A DNA stretch of 16,627 bases from Thermoleophilaceae bacterium (GTDB lineage Bacteria; Actinomycetota; Thermoleophilia; Solirubrobacterales; JACPNS01), in NCBI GenBank assembly GCA_016463365.1, contig JAEMRJ010000041.1, positions 1 to 16,627 on the forward strand. Reading direction: 5' to 3'. Position numbers and translations under genes: made by a program. Positions 7,344 to 13,946 of the stretch are shown here, one piece after another; position 1 is the first letter of the stretch, and every line of letters starts with the position of its first letter. A model generated the notes under the pieces. The model was not told the origin of the DNA and searched no databases. It saw only the letters and a program-made list of their open reading frames with translations.

Positions 7344-7364
7344 GCTGCACACCCGTGGTGCGCA
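7344..7364 (+). repeat. REP-like palindrome copy 1
   Basis: Arms TGCACACC and GGTGCGCA around a CGT loop, preceded by GC, with one A/C mismatch in the stem. It lies 19 bp after the stop of the preceding gene. Same orientation as copies 2, 3 and 4. Confidence 0.8.
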
Positions 7365-7382
7365 ATGAAGATTGGTGGCCAT

Positions 7383-7403
7383 GCTGCACACCTGTGGTGC
7401 GCA
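7383..7403 (+). repeat. REP-like palindrome copy 2
   Basis: Same arms as copy 1 with a TGT loop. It starts 39 bp after the start of copy 1, in the same orientation. Confidence 0.8.
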
Positions 7404-7446
7404 ACGGAATCCTGTCGGCAAAAACCCCTTGTTCATGGGTTCTGCT

Positions 7447-7467
7447 GCTGCACACCTGTGGTGCGCA
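7447..7467 (+). repeat. REP-like palindrome copy 3
   Basis: Same as copy 2, preceded by CTG repeats. The stem extends by TGC/GCA to 11 pairs with one mismatch. It ends about 20 bp before the promoter-like element of the RAYT gene. The A-run after it is on the wrong side for a plus-strand terminator. Confidence 0.8.
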
Positions 7468-7486
7468 GCAAAAAAACTTCGGTCAC

Positions 7487-7524
7487 GGGGGGTAAACAAC
7501 CTTCGCTCAAACCCTTAAAGGTGT
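7487..7524 (+). promoter_or_regulatory. Bipartite promoter-like element upstream of the RAYT gene
   Basis: GGGGGGTAA (7487-7495), 16 nt, CCCTTAA (7512-7518), 6 nt, ATG at 7525. Spacing is identical to the elements at tadA and the DUF192 gene, which lie on the other strand. An inverted pair GCTCA (7505-7509) and TGAGC (7526-7530) also brackets the box and start codon. Confidence 0.6.
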
Positions 7525-8175
7525 ATGAGCAATCAACCCAGACCTGGCCGAAACCACTTCGCCGCCAACAAGAGCTACCACTCAACGACGCGCGCGATCG
7601 GAAATCTCCAGCCTTTCAAGACCGCCGAACAGAAGGCTGAACTCCTGGACCGCTTCAGAAATCACCTCAGCCCCGAACCCACCTACAACCAATGGCGCCG
7701 GCCCTACCTCAAGCTGAATGACGAAGTGAAGACTCTCGCGTTCAATCCGATGGACAATCACCTGCACAACGTCTCGCACCAGACGACCGCGGACGGCATC
7801 ACCCGACTGATGTCGCGTGTGATGGCTCGGCAGGCAGAATCATTCAACAAGAAGACCGGCTGGCGTGGGGCCGTCTTCACCCGATTCAGTGCGAAGCCTT
7901 TCGAGGAGTTCATCGATCCCACCCAGATCAAGGACATGATCGCCTACGTGGAGCTGAACGATCCGATCCAACAGTTCGAAACTCCGTTTGCCAGCTACCA
8001 GGTGATCGCAGGGAACCTTGACTGTGACTGGTTTGATCCCGAGTTCGTGCTTGGAGTCTTTGGCGGGATTGAGGGATATCGGGAGTACATGAACCGGCGG
8101 GGACCAGCGATCGTGAAACGGAAGCTGATTGACTGGGGAATCAATCCTCGTCGTTATCCGTTCAAGGGGATCTAA
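7525..8175 (+). CDS. REP-associated tyrosine transposase (RAYT), Y1/HUH family
   Basis: A 216-residue single-strand-DNA HUH enzyme of the Y1 transposase (TnpA-REP) family. The HUH metal motif is His79-Leu-His81 in LAFNPMDNHLHNV. It is followed by the helix TRLMSRVMARQAESFNKKTGWRGAVFTRFSAKPF typical of RAYTs, and by the catalytic Tyr141 in AYVELNDPI. The usual RAYT pattern is Y-hydrophobic-x-x-N-P, so Pro at 147 after Asp is slightly off. Length fits the family. It lies among five copies of one palindrome, the hallmark arrangement of a RAYT with its REPs; these enzymes cut and rejoin such hairpins as single strands. There are no insertion-sequence ends. Third positions look less GC-rich than in neighbours, compatible with transfer. 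Start is fixed by the promoter-like element ending 6 nt upstream; no Shine-Dalgarno is present. Confidence 0.82.
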   Translation: MSNQPRPGRNHFAANKSYHSTTRAIGNLQPFKTAEQKAELLDRFRNHLSPEPTYNQWRRPYLKLNDEVKTLAFNPMDNHLHNVSHQTTADGITRLMSRVMARQAESFNKKTGWRGAVFTRFSAKPFEEFIDPTQIKDMIAYVELNDPIQQFETPFASYQVIAGNLDCDWFDPEFVLGVFGGIEGYREYMNRRGPAIVKRKLIDWGINPRRYPFKGI

Positions 8176-8217
8176 CCGGCGACTGCCCCACGGGTTTTGA
8201 CGATCGGTGCGCTGTCG

Positions 8218-8253
8218 CTGCTGGCGCTGCTGCTGGCGCTGCTGCTGGCGCTG
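8218..8253 (+). repeat. 12-bp tandem repeat, three perfect units
   Basis: Three exact units of CTGCTGGCGCTG, followed by one degenerate unit (8254-8265) that runs into REP copy 4. No gene covers it; the minus-strand frame across it gives only Gln/Arg repeats. Confidence 0.8.
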
Positions 8254-8261
8254 CCGCTGCT

Positions 8262-8282
8262 GCTGCACACCCGTGGTGCGCA
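8262..8282 (+). repeat. REP-like palindrome copy 4
   Basis: Identical in sequence to copy 1 and in the same orientation, preceded by CTG repeats. With copy 5 it forms an inverted pair 45 bp apart. Confidence 0.8.
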
Positions 8283-8327
8283 GCAAGCGTGCTGATACCT
8301 GAGCGGTTTCTCGGCGACCAAATCGAT

Positions 8328-8348
8328 TGCACACCACAGGTGTGCAGC
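8328..8348 (-). repeat. REP-like palindrome copy 5, inverted
   Basis: Reverse orientation to copies 1-4. One base differs from the consensus and makes the 8-bp stem perfect (TGCACACC / GGTGTGCA). On the minus strand it too is preceded by CTG repeats. Confidence 0.8.
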
Positions 8349-8368
8349 AGCAGAAGCAGCAGCAGCAG
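8345..8368. repeat. CAG/CTG triplet tract next to REP copy 5
   Basis: Eight triplets, CAG apart from one AAG, lie beside the inverted REP. They read as CTG repeats on the strand where the REP has the consensus orientation, as at copies 3 and 4. Confidence 0.7.
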
Positions 8369-8406
8369 GCGGGGGGTTTGTTTGGCGGATCGGAGGAGCG
8401 GGCGGG

Positions 8407-9699
8407 TCAGCGGGCGGTCCAGCTTGACTTCTTGTCGAGCTTGAGCTTGCGGCCGCCGGCTACTACGCCGATTGAGCTTGCGAGTGCTTCCAGTGGTGAG
8501 CCTGCTCCGCCGGCTGCTGCGACGGTGAGGGATCCAGCTTGCGCGAGGTTGCGGGCTGCATTGAAGATTTCGGCCGCCTTTTCCTGGGGCAGCAGGTCGA
8601 GGCCGTCCACCAGCAGCGCGGTCGCGCGGCCGGACTCGGCGAGGCGCTTGTCGCGCTCGAGCGCCAGTTCGAGCGCCGGAAGGACGTCATCGGGCGCCTT
8701 CGTGGCGTCACCGGTGATGACTTCCACTCCGCTGATCACCTCTGACTGCTCGGGGCGGGCCGAGACGATCACAATTGTTGTGACGACCTGATCGCCCGCG
8801 AGTTCACCGGCAAGCTTCTTGAGCATTTCCGATGCAGCGGCGCGGGTCGGTCCGGTGATCACCAGTCGTGAGCCTGCGCCGACCGGGGCGTGCTTGAAGG
8901 TGCGCTTGGCGTACGCCCCGGCGATCGGCGCAGCTTCGCGCTTCTCGAAGGGCTGACCGGGCTTCTTGCGCTCTTCCTGGCCCAGGCCGTTGACACTCTC
9001 GAGGTTTGCCACAACAAAATCGGTGCGACCGCGGCGGGCCTTCTTCACCTGGGCGGCGAGCAGGTCCCCGCGCTGAAGGTTCCAGCGACGCACTTCGCCG
9101 CGCGGCACATCGGCGTCGCCACGGACCCGACGCGTGAGGTCGGTGCGCAACCGGCCACCGCCACCCGAGCCCGGTTCGAAGACTCCTGCGAGCGGCGTGG
9201 TCGGCTCGTTGTCGCGCGGCTTGGGATCTGGCTTGGCCTCGGACTTCGCGGCGCCGGTCCTGGCGGGCTCGTTGCCACCGCGCTCGCGCGGTTTGCGGCC
9301 TTCGCCCTGACGCGAACGCTCGCCGCCGCGACCACCGCGACGGTTGCGGCCGCCCCGTTCGCCGCGCTCTGGACGCTCGCCGCGCTGACCTTGACCGCGA
9401 CTGCTGCGCGCCTTCTCGGCGCGTTCGGCTTCGGCGGCCTCGCGTGCGTCTTCTTCGGCGGCTTCCTGAGCAGCGAGCTCACGCTCGCGCTCGGCCTTGA
9501 TCGCCGCAAGTTCTTGGGACTTGGCTTCGACTGCCGGTCTGATCTCGTCGCCGATCGCGCCGCGCGTCTCGAGGATCGCGACCGTGAGGTCAGGCTTGGT
9601 CAGCAGGCGGTAGCCCTCGATGTCGAGTTCGCCGGCAAGGGCGTGAAGGTCGGCCAGCGGGCTTTCCAGGAGGTTGTCGATGTCCAGTACGGCGCTCAT
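8407..9699 (-). CDS. Rho homologue with degenerate ATPase core
   Basis: A 430-residue protein resembling transcription termination factor Rho. Residues about 13-45 match the Rho N-terminal helical domain. An acidic Ala/Glu helix (58-98) and an Arg/Gly-rich insert (99-146) follow, as in actinobacterial Rho. The RNA-binding fold is represented by LAGVFEPGSGGGGRLRTDL and RRWNLQRGDLLAAQV (170-217). The core keeps landmarks such as VSARPEQSE, LELALERDKRLAESG, LLVDGLDLL and FNAARNLAQAGSLTV. However, Rho's P-loop (about PPKAGKT) is replaced by ITGPTRAAAS (281-290) with no Lys, and the DERPEE segment has lost its acidic residues. ATP hydrolysis is therefore unlikely. It is also short at the C-terminus. 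It follows folP by 29 bp on the same strand, with TAGGAT 9 nt before the ATG. A true Rho is presumably encoded elsewhere. Confidence 0.72.
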   Translation of the reverse strand: MSAVLDIDNLLESPLADLHALAGELDIEGYRLLTKPDLTVAILETRGAIGDEIRPAVEAKSQELAAIKAERERELAAQEAAEEDAREAAEAERAEKARSSRGQGQRGERPERGERGGRNRRGGRGGERSRQGEGRKPRERGGNEPARTGAAKSEAKPDPKPRDNEPTTPLAGVFEPGSGGGGRLRTDLTRRVRGDADVPRGEVRRWNLQRGDLLAAQVKKARRGRTDFVVANLESVNGLGQEERKKPGQPFEKREAAPIAGAYAKRTFKHAPVGAGSRLVITGPTRAAASEMLKKLAGELAGDQVVTTIVIVSARPEQSEVISGVEVITGDATKAPDDVLPALELALERDKRLAESGRATALLVDGLDLLPQEKAAEIFNAARNLAQAGSLTVAAAGGAGSPLEALASSIGVVAGGRKLKLDKKSSWTAR

Positions 9700-9708
9700 G
9701 CGGGCGGA

Positions 9709-9714
9709 ATCCTA
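9709..9714 (-). promoter_or_regulatory. Candidate -10 hexamer for the Rho-like gene
   Basis: TAGGAT on the minus strand ends 9 nt before the ATG at 9699. It fits the TANNNT pattern seen before other start codons here and suggests a very short leader. No clear -35. Confidence 0.35.
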
Positions 9715-9728
9715 AACGACTGGGCCGA

Positions 9729-10646
9729 TCAGCCCTCTGCGACCAGTTCCACCCTGCGTTTGTGCTCGGCGAGCGCCAGGTCATCATCGACCGCCAACTC
9801 GCCGCTCAGCGCCGCGCGAACGGTCAGAAAATCCGCCGCCGCGGCGATGTCGTGGAGCCTCGCAATCGCAATTCCGTGGTCCACGCCGGCACCGAGCGCC
9901 GCCAGCGTTCCGGCCTCGCGCTCGCGCGGTCCGCGGTCGGTCAGCGCACCGATGAAATCCTTGCGACCGGCGGCCAGCAGAATCGGCCGGCCGAGCTGAG
10001 CCAGGTCGTCGAGCCCGCGCAGGGTCGCGATCGTCTGCGCCGGCGTCTTGGCGAAGTCTGGACCGGGATCGACGATCACGCGATCGAGCGGAACACCTCG
10101 GGCGGTCGCCCGATCGATCGCGTCAGAAAGAAATGACCGGACATCGGCGACGACGTCGTCGTAGTGCGGAAAATGCTTCTGCTTGGGCCTGGCGCGTGTG
10201 TGCATCAGCACGATCGCTGCGTCGCCCTCGGCCGCGGCGGCGGCGAGGTCGTCGTCGGCCAGCCCGCTGACGTCGTTGACGATGCGCGCTCCGGCTGCGA
10301 TCGCTGCGCGCGCCACCGCCGGTTTGTATGTGTCAACGCTCACCACAGCGCCCGGCAGAGCCGAAACAGCCTCGATCACCGGGACGACGCGGGCGATCTC
10401 CTCGGCCACCTCGACGGCAGGCTTGTTGGTCACGCCCGATTCCCCACCGACATCGATGATGTCGGCGCCGTCAGCGATCAGCCGCCGCGCCAGCTTGACG
10501 CGTTCGTCGAGGCTCTTCTGCCCCGGAACGTCTGAGAACGAGTCGGGCGTGGCATTGACGATGCCCATCAGATACGGGCGCCAGCGCGGCCTGGAAATCA
10601 GGCCCAGGTGGTCGCGAAGCGAGGGTTCAAGCAGTTCGGCGGGCAT
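9729..10646 (-). CDS. folP: Dihydropteroate synthase family protein, divergent active-site loop
   Basis: A 305-residue member of the dihydropteroate synthase family, which joins p-aminobenzoate to the pterin pyrophosphate in folate synthesis in the cytosol. Seen are MGIVNATPDSFSDV (27-40), GADIIDVGGES (60-70), SVDTYKPAVARAAIAAGARIVNDVSG (103-128), VDPGPDFAKT (192-201), GRKDFIG (227-233) and RLHD (263-266). These match the pterin-pocket landmarks. The usual ESTRPG loop, which helps to bind p-aminobenzoate, is replaced by ESGVTNKP, and the usual GFGKT by DFAKT. It may be a lineage-specific true FolP or a paralogue with altered substrate. ATG 10646 has TAGAGT 9 nt upstream. It is divergent from the histidine phosphatase and precedes the Rho-like gene. 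Confidence 0.85.
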   Translation of the reverse strand: MPAELLEPSLRDHLGLISRPRWRPYLMGIVNATPDSFSDVPGQKSLDERVKLARRLIADGADIIDVGGESGVTNKPAVEVAEEIARVVPVIEAVSALPGAVVSVDTYKPAVARAAIAAGARIVNDVSGLADDDLAAAAAEGDAAIVLMHTRARPKQKHFPHYDDVVADVRSFLSDAIDRATARGVPLDRVIVDPGPDFAKTPAQTIATLRGLDDLAQLGRPILLAAGRKDFIGALTDRGPREREAGTLAALGAGVDHGIAIARLHDIAAAADFLTVRAALSGELAVDDDLALAEHKRRVELVAEG

Positions 10647-10655
10647 CTCCCGCGC

Positions 10656-10661
10656 ACTCTA
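10656..10661 (-). promoter_or_regulatory. Candidate -10 hexamer for folP
   Basis: TAGAGT on the minus strand, 9 nt before the ATG at 10646. GGGAG directly abuts the ATG, too close to act as a normal ribosome-binding site, so a near-leaderless transcript is plausible. Confidence 0.35.
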
Positions 10662-10709
10662 CGGCAAACACCCGGCGCGGCTGTCCGTCGACTCTGTGAA
10701 GCTGCCCGC

Positions 10710-11312
10710 GTGAGCGGCGAACCGAAGTTTCAGGCAGTGCTGATGCGCCACGGCCAGACCGAATGGAGCATCAACGGCCGCCACACCGGCAACAGCGACA
10801 TCCCGCTCACCGAGCACGGCGAACAGGAAGCTGCCGCGATGACCGAGCACATCGGCGGGCACCAGTACGACCTGGTCCTCAGCAGCCCGCTGCTGCGCGC
10901 CCGCGAGACCTGCGAGCGCGTCGGGCTGGGCGATCGCGCCCAGATTCGCCAGGAGCTTCGTGAGTGGGACTACGGCGACTACGAAGGCCTGACTTCTCCA
11001 CAGATCCGCGAGCTCAATCCCGGCTGGAACCTCTGGCGCGACGGCTGCCCCGGCGGCGAATCACCTGAAGCAGTCGCAGCGCGGTGCGACCAGATCGTCG
11101 AAGAGCTGCTGGCTCAGGCGTCGGGCGGGACCGGCGACGCGATCGTCTTCGCACACGGACACCTCCTGCGCTCGCTCGCGGCGCGCTGGTGCCGGCAGCC
11201 GATCACGGCTGGCGAGCGACTGATGCTGTCGACTGCGGCCGCCAGCTCGCTCTCTTTTGAACACGAAGTGCCTGCGATCCAGTTCTGGAATCGCACCTCG
11301 CAGGACCGTTAG
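10710..11312 (+). CDS. Histidine phosphatase (phosphoglycerate mutase superfamily)
   Basis: A 200-residue cytosolic phosphatase of the histidine phosphatase superfamily. The catalytic RHG is at 13-15 (His14 nucleophile) in LMRHGQTEWS. Arg24 and Arg63 (SSPLLRARET) line the phosphate pocket, Glu85 in REWDYGDYEG is the likely acid, and His149 in FAHGH is the second His. The EWDYGDYEG...WNLWRDGCPGGES stretch resembles, from memory, sugar-bisphosphatases such as yeast Shb17 more than glycolytic mutases, so a sugar-phosphate phosphatase is a reasonable guess. The frame is open to 10608, but GTG 10710 is the sensible start because the preceding part overlaps the divergent folP start. It ends within a 14-bp tandem repeat, convergent with glpD. 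Confidence 0.85.
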   Translation: MSGEPKFQAVLMRHGQTEWSINGRHTGNSDIPLTEHGEQEAAAMTEHIGGHQYDLVLSSPLLRARETCERVGLGDRAQIRQELREWDYGDYEGLTSPQIRELNPGWNLWRDGCPGGESPEAVAARCDQIVEELLAQASGGTGDAIVFAHGHLLRSLAARWCRQPITAGERLMLSTAAASSLSFEHEVPAIQFWNRTSQDR

Positions 11313-11342
11313 GGCAGGACCGTCAGGGCAGGACCGTCAGGG
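11301..11342. repeat. 14-bp tandem repeat, three units, between convergent stop codons
   Basis: Units CAGGACCGTTAGGG (11301-11314) and then CAGGACCGTCAGGG twice (11315-11342). The first holds the phosphatase TAG stop; the third holds the glpD TGA stop on the other strand. Confidence 0.85.
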
Positions 11343-13043
11343 CAGAATCCCTTCGGCAGCTGCGACCCGCTCCCACTCCTGACACTCAGCGGCCCGGCGG
11401 GCCTCATCCCAACCAAGCTCATCGCCCATCACGCGGCAGACCCGCGCGACGGCCATCGGAACGTCGCCGCCGCCGGCGACGAGTTCGCGCGCGCTCAGCA
11501 GTCCCAGTCGCGTGCGGCGCAGCAACACGTCGCCGATCGACTGGGCCTGTTCGTTGCGGACGGCCATCAGGACTTCTGCAAGCGGATCGGGCATGTCGCT
11601 CACGATCGGCTCGGCGAGCGCGGGATCCGAGCGGACAATCGAGATGATCTGACCCGCGGCGAAGCCGTACCGCGCAGCCAGATGCTCGGCAGTTCGTTCA
11701 TCGATCCCCGGCGCCACCGGCAGGTCCTGCGCAGCAATCGGCAGACCAAGTGGCACCTCTTCGGTGCGCGAAGGCGCCTCGCGCCGGTCGCGCGCAACCA
11801 GGCGGTCGACGACCTGCTCGGCCATCGGGCGCCAGGTCGTCAGCTTTCCGCCGGTCATCGTGATCATCCCGCTGGGGGTCTCGTACATCTCGGATGTGCG
11901 CGAGATGTCAACGGACTTCTTCGGGTCTCCGGTCGCGATCAGCGGGCGCACCCCCGCGTAAGCCCCGGTGACGTGGCCGGGCGTGAGCTCAATGCCGAAG
12001 TAATCGTTCAGCGCGCCGAGGATGTAGTCGACGTCGTCCATCGGCGGCGCGACGTGTGACAGGTCGCCGTCGTACTCGACGTCGGTTGTACCTACGAGCG
12101 TCCGCCCCATCCACGGAAGCGTGAACATCATCCGGCCCTCGCCTGCGGGTACGACCAGAGCCGTCTTCCGCAGCGGCAGATCAGCACTCGCGAACGTCAG
12201 GTGGGTGCCGCGGCTGGGCTTGATCACGGGGACATCGGTCTCCCGGGCGTCCGTCGGTTTCAGCTGGTCCGCCCACACGCCCGTCGCGTTCACGACGTGC
12301 CGCGCGCGGATCTCGAACTCCGCCCCGGTCTGCGTGTCGCGCGCGCTGACGCCGACGACTTCGTCGTCCAGCTCAAGCGTTCCTTCGGCCGCGACATCGT
12401 TGGCAAGCAGTGCGCCGTAGCGCTCTGCCTCGCCGAGGATCGTCAGCACCAGGCGGACGTCATCGGTCTGGCAGTCGTAGAAGAGATAGGCGGACCTGGG
12501 GTCGCGGCCGGCCAGCGCGGGCACCCGCTGCTTGACCTCGTCGCCGTCGATCACGCGATGGCGTTCGGGCGTCCACTCGGCCTCTTCGAACTCTGCCCGG
12601 TAGGCCTTCAGCGAGATTCCGGCCAGTTCGGCGCGGCGCTGCTGATCGGACTTGCTGCTGGCCTGCCCGCGCTGCATGGCGTCATACATGTTCAGGCCCA
12701 CGCCGATTTTGCGGTCGATGCGCTCACCCTCGAAAGCGGTCACGAGGAACGGAGTCGGCCAGACCAGATGCGGCGCCAGGCGCGAAAGGATCCGTCGTTC
12801 GATCAGGGCCTCGCGCACGAGCGCGATGTCGAAGTTCTGCAGGTAGCGCAGTCCACCGTGCACCATCTTCGAGGACCTGCTGCTCGTGCCACACGCAAAG
12901 TCGTCGCGCTCGATCAGCGCGACGTCGTAGCCGCGGCTGGAAGCGTCCAGCGCGATTCCAGCTCCGGTCACCCCGCCGCCGATCACAAGGACGTCGAACT
13001 GCTGGTCCGCCAGAGAACCGAGTGCTGAAGCTCGCGAGATCAC
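11337..13043 (-). CDS. glpD: FAD-dependent glycerol-3-phosphate dehydrogenase
   Basis: A 568-residue GlpD that oxidises glycerol-3-phosphate to dihydroxyacetone phosphate and passes electrons to the quinone pool at the membrane. The FAD-binding dinucleotide fold is at the N-terminus (VLVIGGGVTGAGIALDASSRG, about 18-38), then IERDDFACGTSSRSSKMVHGGLRYL (about 43-67), a strong GlpD signature. GTTDVEYDGDLSHVAPPMDDVDYIL and GAYAGVRPLI follow further on, and the C-terminal DAO_C-like domain ends the protein. Length matches the family and all signatures look intact. The start is GTG 13043, with TAGCGT 9 nt upstream. It is divergent from the short-chain dehydrogenase and no glpK or glpF is beside it. 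Confidence 0.95.
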   Translation of the reverse strand: MISRASALGSLADQQFDVLVIGGGVTGAGIALDASSRGYDVALIERDDFACGTSSRSSKMVHGGLRYLQNFDIALVREALIERRILSRLAPHLVWPTPFLVTAFEGERIDRKIGVGLNMYDAMQRGQASSKSDQQRRAELAGISLKAYRAEFEEAEWTPERHRVIDGDEVKQRVPALAGRDPRSAYLFYDCQTDDVRLVLTILGEAERYGALLANDVAAEGTLELDDEVVGVSARDTQTGAEFEIRARHVVNATGVWADQLKPTDARETDVPVIKPSRGTHLTFASADLPLRKTALVVPAGEGRMMFTLPWMGRTLVGTTDVEYDGDLSHVAPPMDDVDYILGALNDYFGIELTPGHVTGAYAGVRPLIATGDPKKSVDISRTSEMYETPSGMITMTGGKLTTWRPMAEQVVDRLVARDRREAPSRTEEVPLGLPIAAQDLPVAPGIDERTAEHLAARYGFAAGQIISIVRSDPALAEPIVSDMPDPLAEVLMAVRNEQAQSIGDVLLRRTRLGLLSARELVAGGGDVPMAVARVCRVMGDELGWDEARRAAECQEWERVAAAEGILP

Positions 13044-13052
13044 AGGAGGCGA

Positions 13053-13058
13053 ACGCTA
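13053..13058 (-). promoter_or_regulatory. Candidate -10 hexamer for glpD
   Basis: TAGCGT on the minus strand, 9 nt before the GTG at 13043, within the 67-bp divergent gap shared with the short-chain dehydrogenase. No convincing -35 seen. Confidence 0.35.
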
Positions 13059-13097
13059 TCCGCGCAGTCGGCGCAGCCGTCCACGCGCACCCGTGCG

Positions 13098-13103
13098 TAG
13101 TAT
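13098..13103 (+). promoter_or_regulatory. Candidate -10 hexamer for the short-chain dehydrogenase gene
   Basis: TAGTAT lies exactly 7 nt before the ATG at 13111, the arrangement expected for a leaderless transcript starting at the ATG. It favours ATG 13111 over the in-frame GTG at 13093, which lies upstream of the hexamer. Confidence 0.5.
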
Positions 13104-13110
13104 CTGCGCA

Positions 13111-13905
13111 ATGGAAGCCGGGGGGTCAACCACACGTGAAATCGAGACACCGCCCGAGCTTGCGGAAGGGTCTCTCAGCGGAAAAGTTGCCCTGATCACC
13201 GGCGGCGCGAACGGGCTCGGCCGCGCCTTCGCCGAGGCACTGCTCGAGCAGGACGCAGTCGTGATGATCGCCGACATTGACGAGCCGAATGGCAGGGCGA
13301 CCGCCGAAGAGCTCGGCTGCGCATTCGAACCGCTGGATGTGACCGACGCTCAGGCAAACTCGGACGTCGTGCTCAGAACGACCGAACGCTTTGGCGGACT
13401 GAACCTGCTCATGCTGAACGCCGGTATCGAGAGTCCCTTCTCGCTCGGCGACGACTTTGACCCCGTGGCATATCGCCGCGCCATGTCGATCAACCTCGAC
13501 GCTGTCGTGTACGGATTTCACGCTGCCCGGCCCGCCCTGATCGCAGCGGGCGGCGGGTCGGTTCTGGCGACGGCATCCCTGGCAGGGCTGGCGGCGATGG
13601 CGCCGCAGCCTGTGTACGGGGCAAACAAGGCGGCGGTCGTCGCGCTCGCCCGCGCACTGGGCCCGGCCCACGCGCACGAAGGCATCCGCGTGAATGCGAT
13701 CTGCCCCGGTTTTGCCGACACGGCAATCATCACCGGGGTCCGCGCGGCACTGGCAGCTGCCGGAGTTCCGATCATCGAGCCACGCGCGGTCGCGGCAGCG
13801 GCGCTGCGCGTACTGGCGAGCGAGGATTCCGGCCGCGCCCTGGTGGTGCAGGCCGGCGTCGATCCCTACTACTCGCGATTCCCCAGCATCCCGCGGGCGC
13901 GATAG
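13111..13905 (+). CDS. Short-chain dehydrogenase/reductase (SDR)
   Basis: A 264-residue NAD(P)-dependent oxidoreductase of the classical SDR family. With ATG 13111 as residue 1, the cofactor motif TGGANGLG is at about 30-37, followed by an acidic position after the second strand (IADIDEP) that hints at NAD preference. LNAGIE follows, then the catalytic Ser in ATASLAGL and YGANK as the YxxxK pair, then the RVNAICPG loop. The substrate cannot be read from the sequence. The N-terminal 20 residues precede the Rossmann fold and look disordered. The start is chosen by the TAGTAT hexamer 7 nt upstream. It is divergent from glpD and convergent with the GGDEF gene, so it is likely monocistronic. Confidence 0.9.
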   Translation: MEAGGSTTREIETPPELAEGSLSGKVALITGGANGLGRAFAEALLEQDAVVMIADIDEPNGRATAEELGCAFEPLDVTDAQANSDVVLRTTERFGGLNLLMLNAGIESPFSLGDDFDPVAYRRAMSINLDAVVYGFHAARPALIAAGGGSVLATASLAGLAAMAPQPVYGANKAAVVALARALGPAHAHEGIRVNAICPGFADTAIITGVRAALAAAGVPIIEPRAVAAAALRVLASEDSGRALVVQAGVDPYYSRFPSIPRAR

Positions 13906-13946
13906 CCGCTGCCACCCCACCGCCCCTCGCGGCGCTGCAGTGCGGC

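Noticed and set aside
7344..7467. CRISPR array formed by the three palindromes
   Set aside because: Only three repeats here, irregular spacing (39 and 64 bp), no cas genes, and further copies in both orientations beyond the adjacent RAYT gene.
7344..8348. A complete insertion sequence bounded by the palindromes
   Set aside because: No target duplication or paired ends; several directly repeated palindromes around a RAYT point to a REP system, which is normally not self-mobile.
8327..8791. Plus-strand frame with Gln repeats across the REP and CAG tract, and the minus-strand counterpart at 7840-8337
   Set aside because: Both are frames over repeat DNA and antisense to the Rho-like or RAYT genes; no family resemblance.
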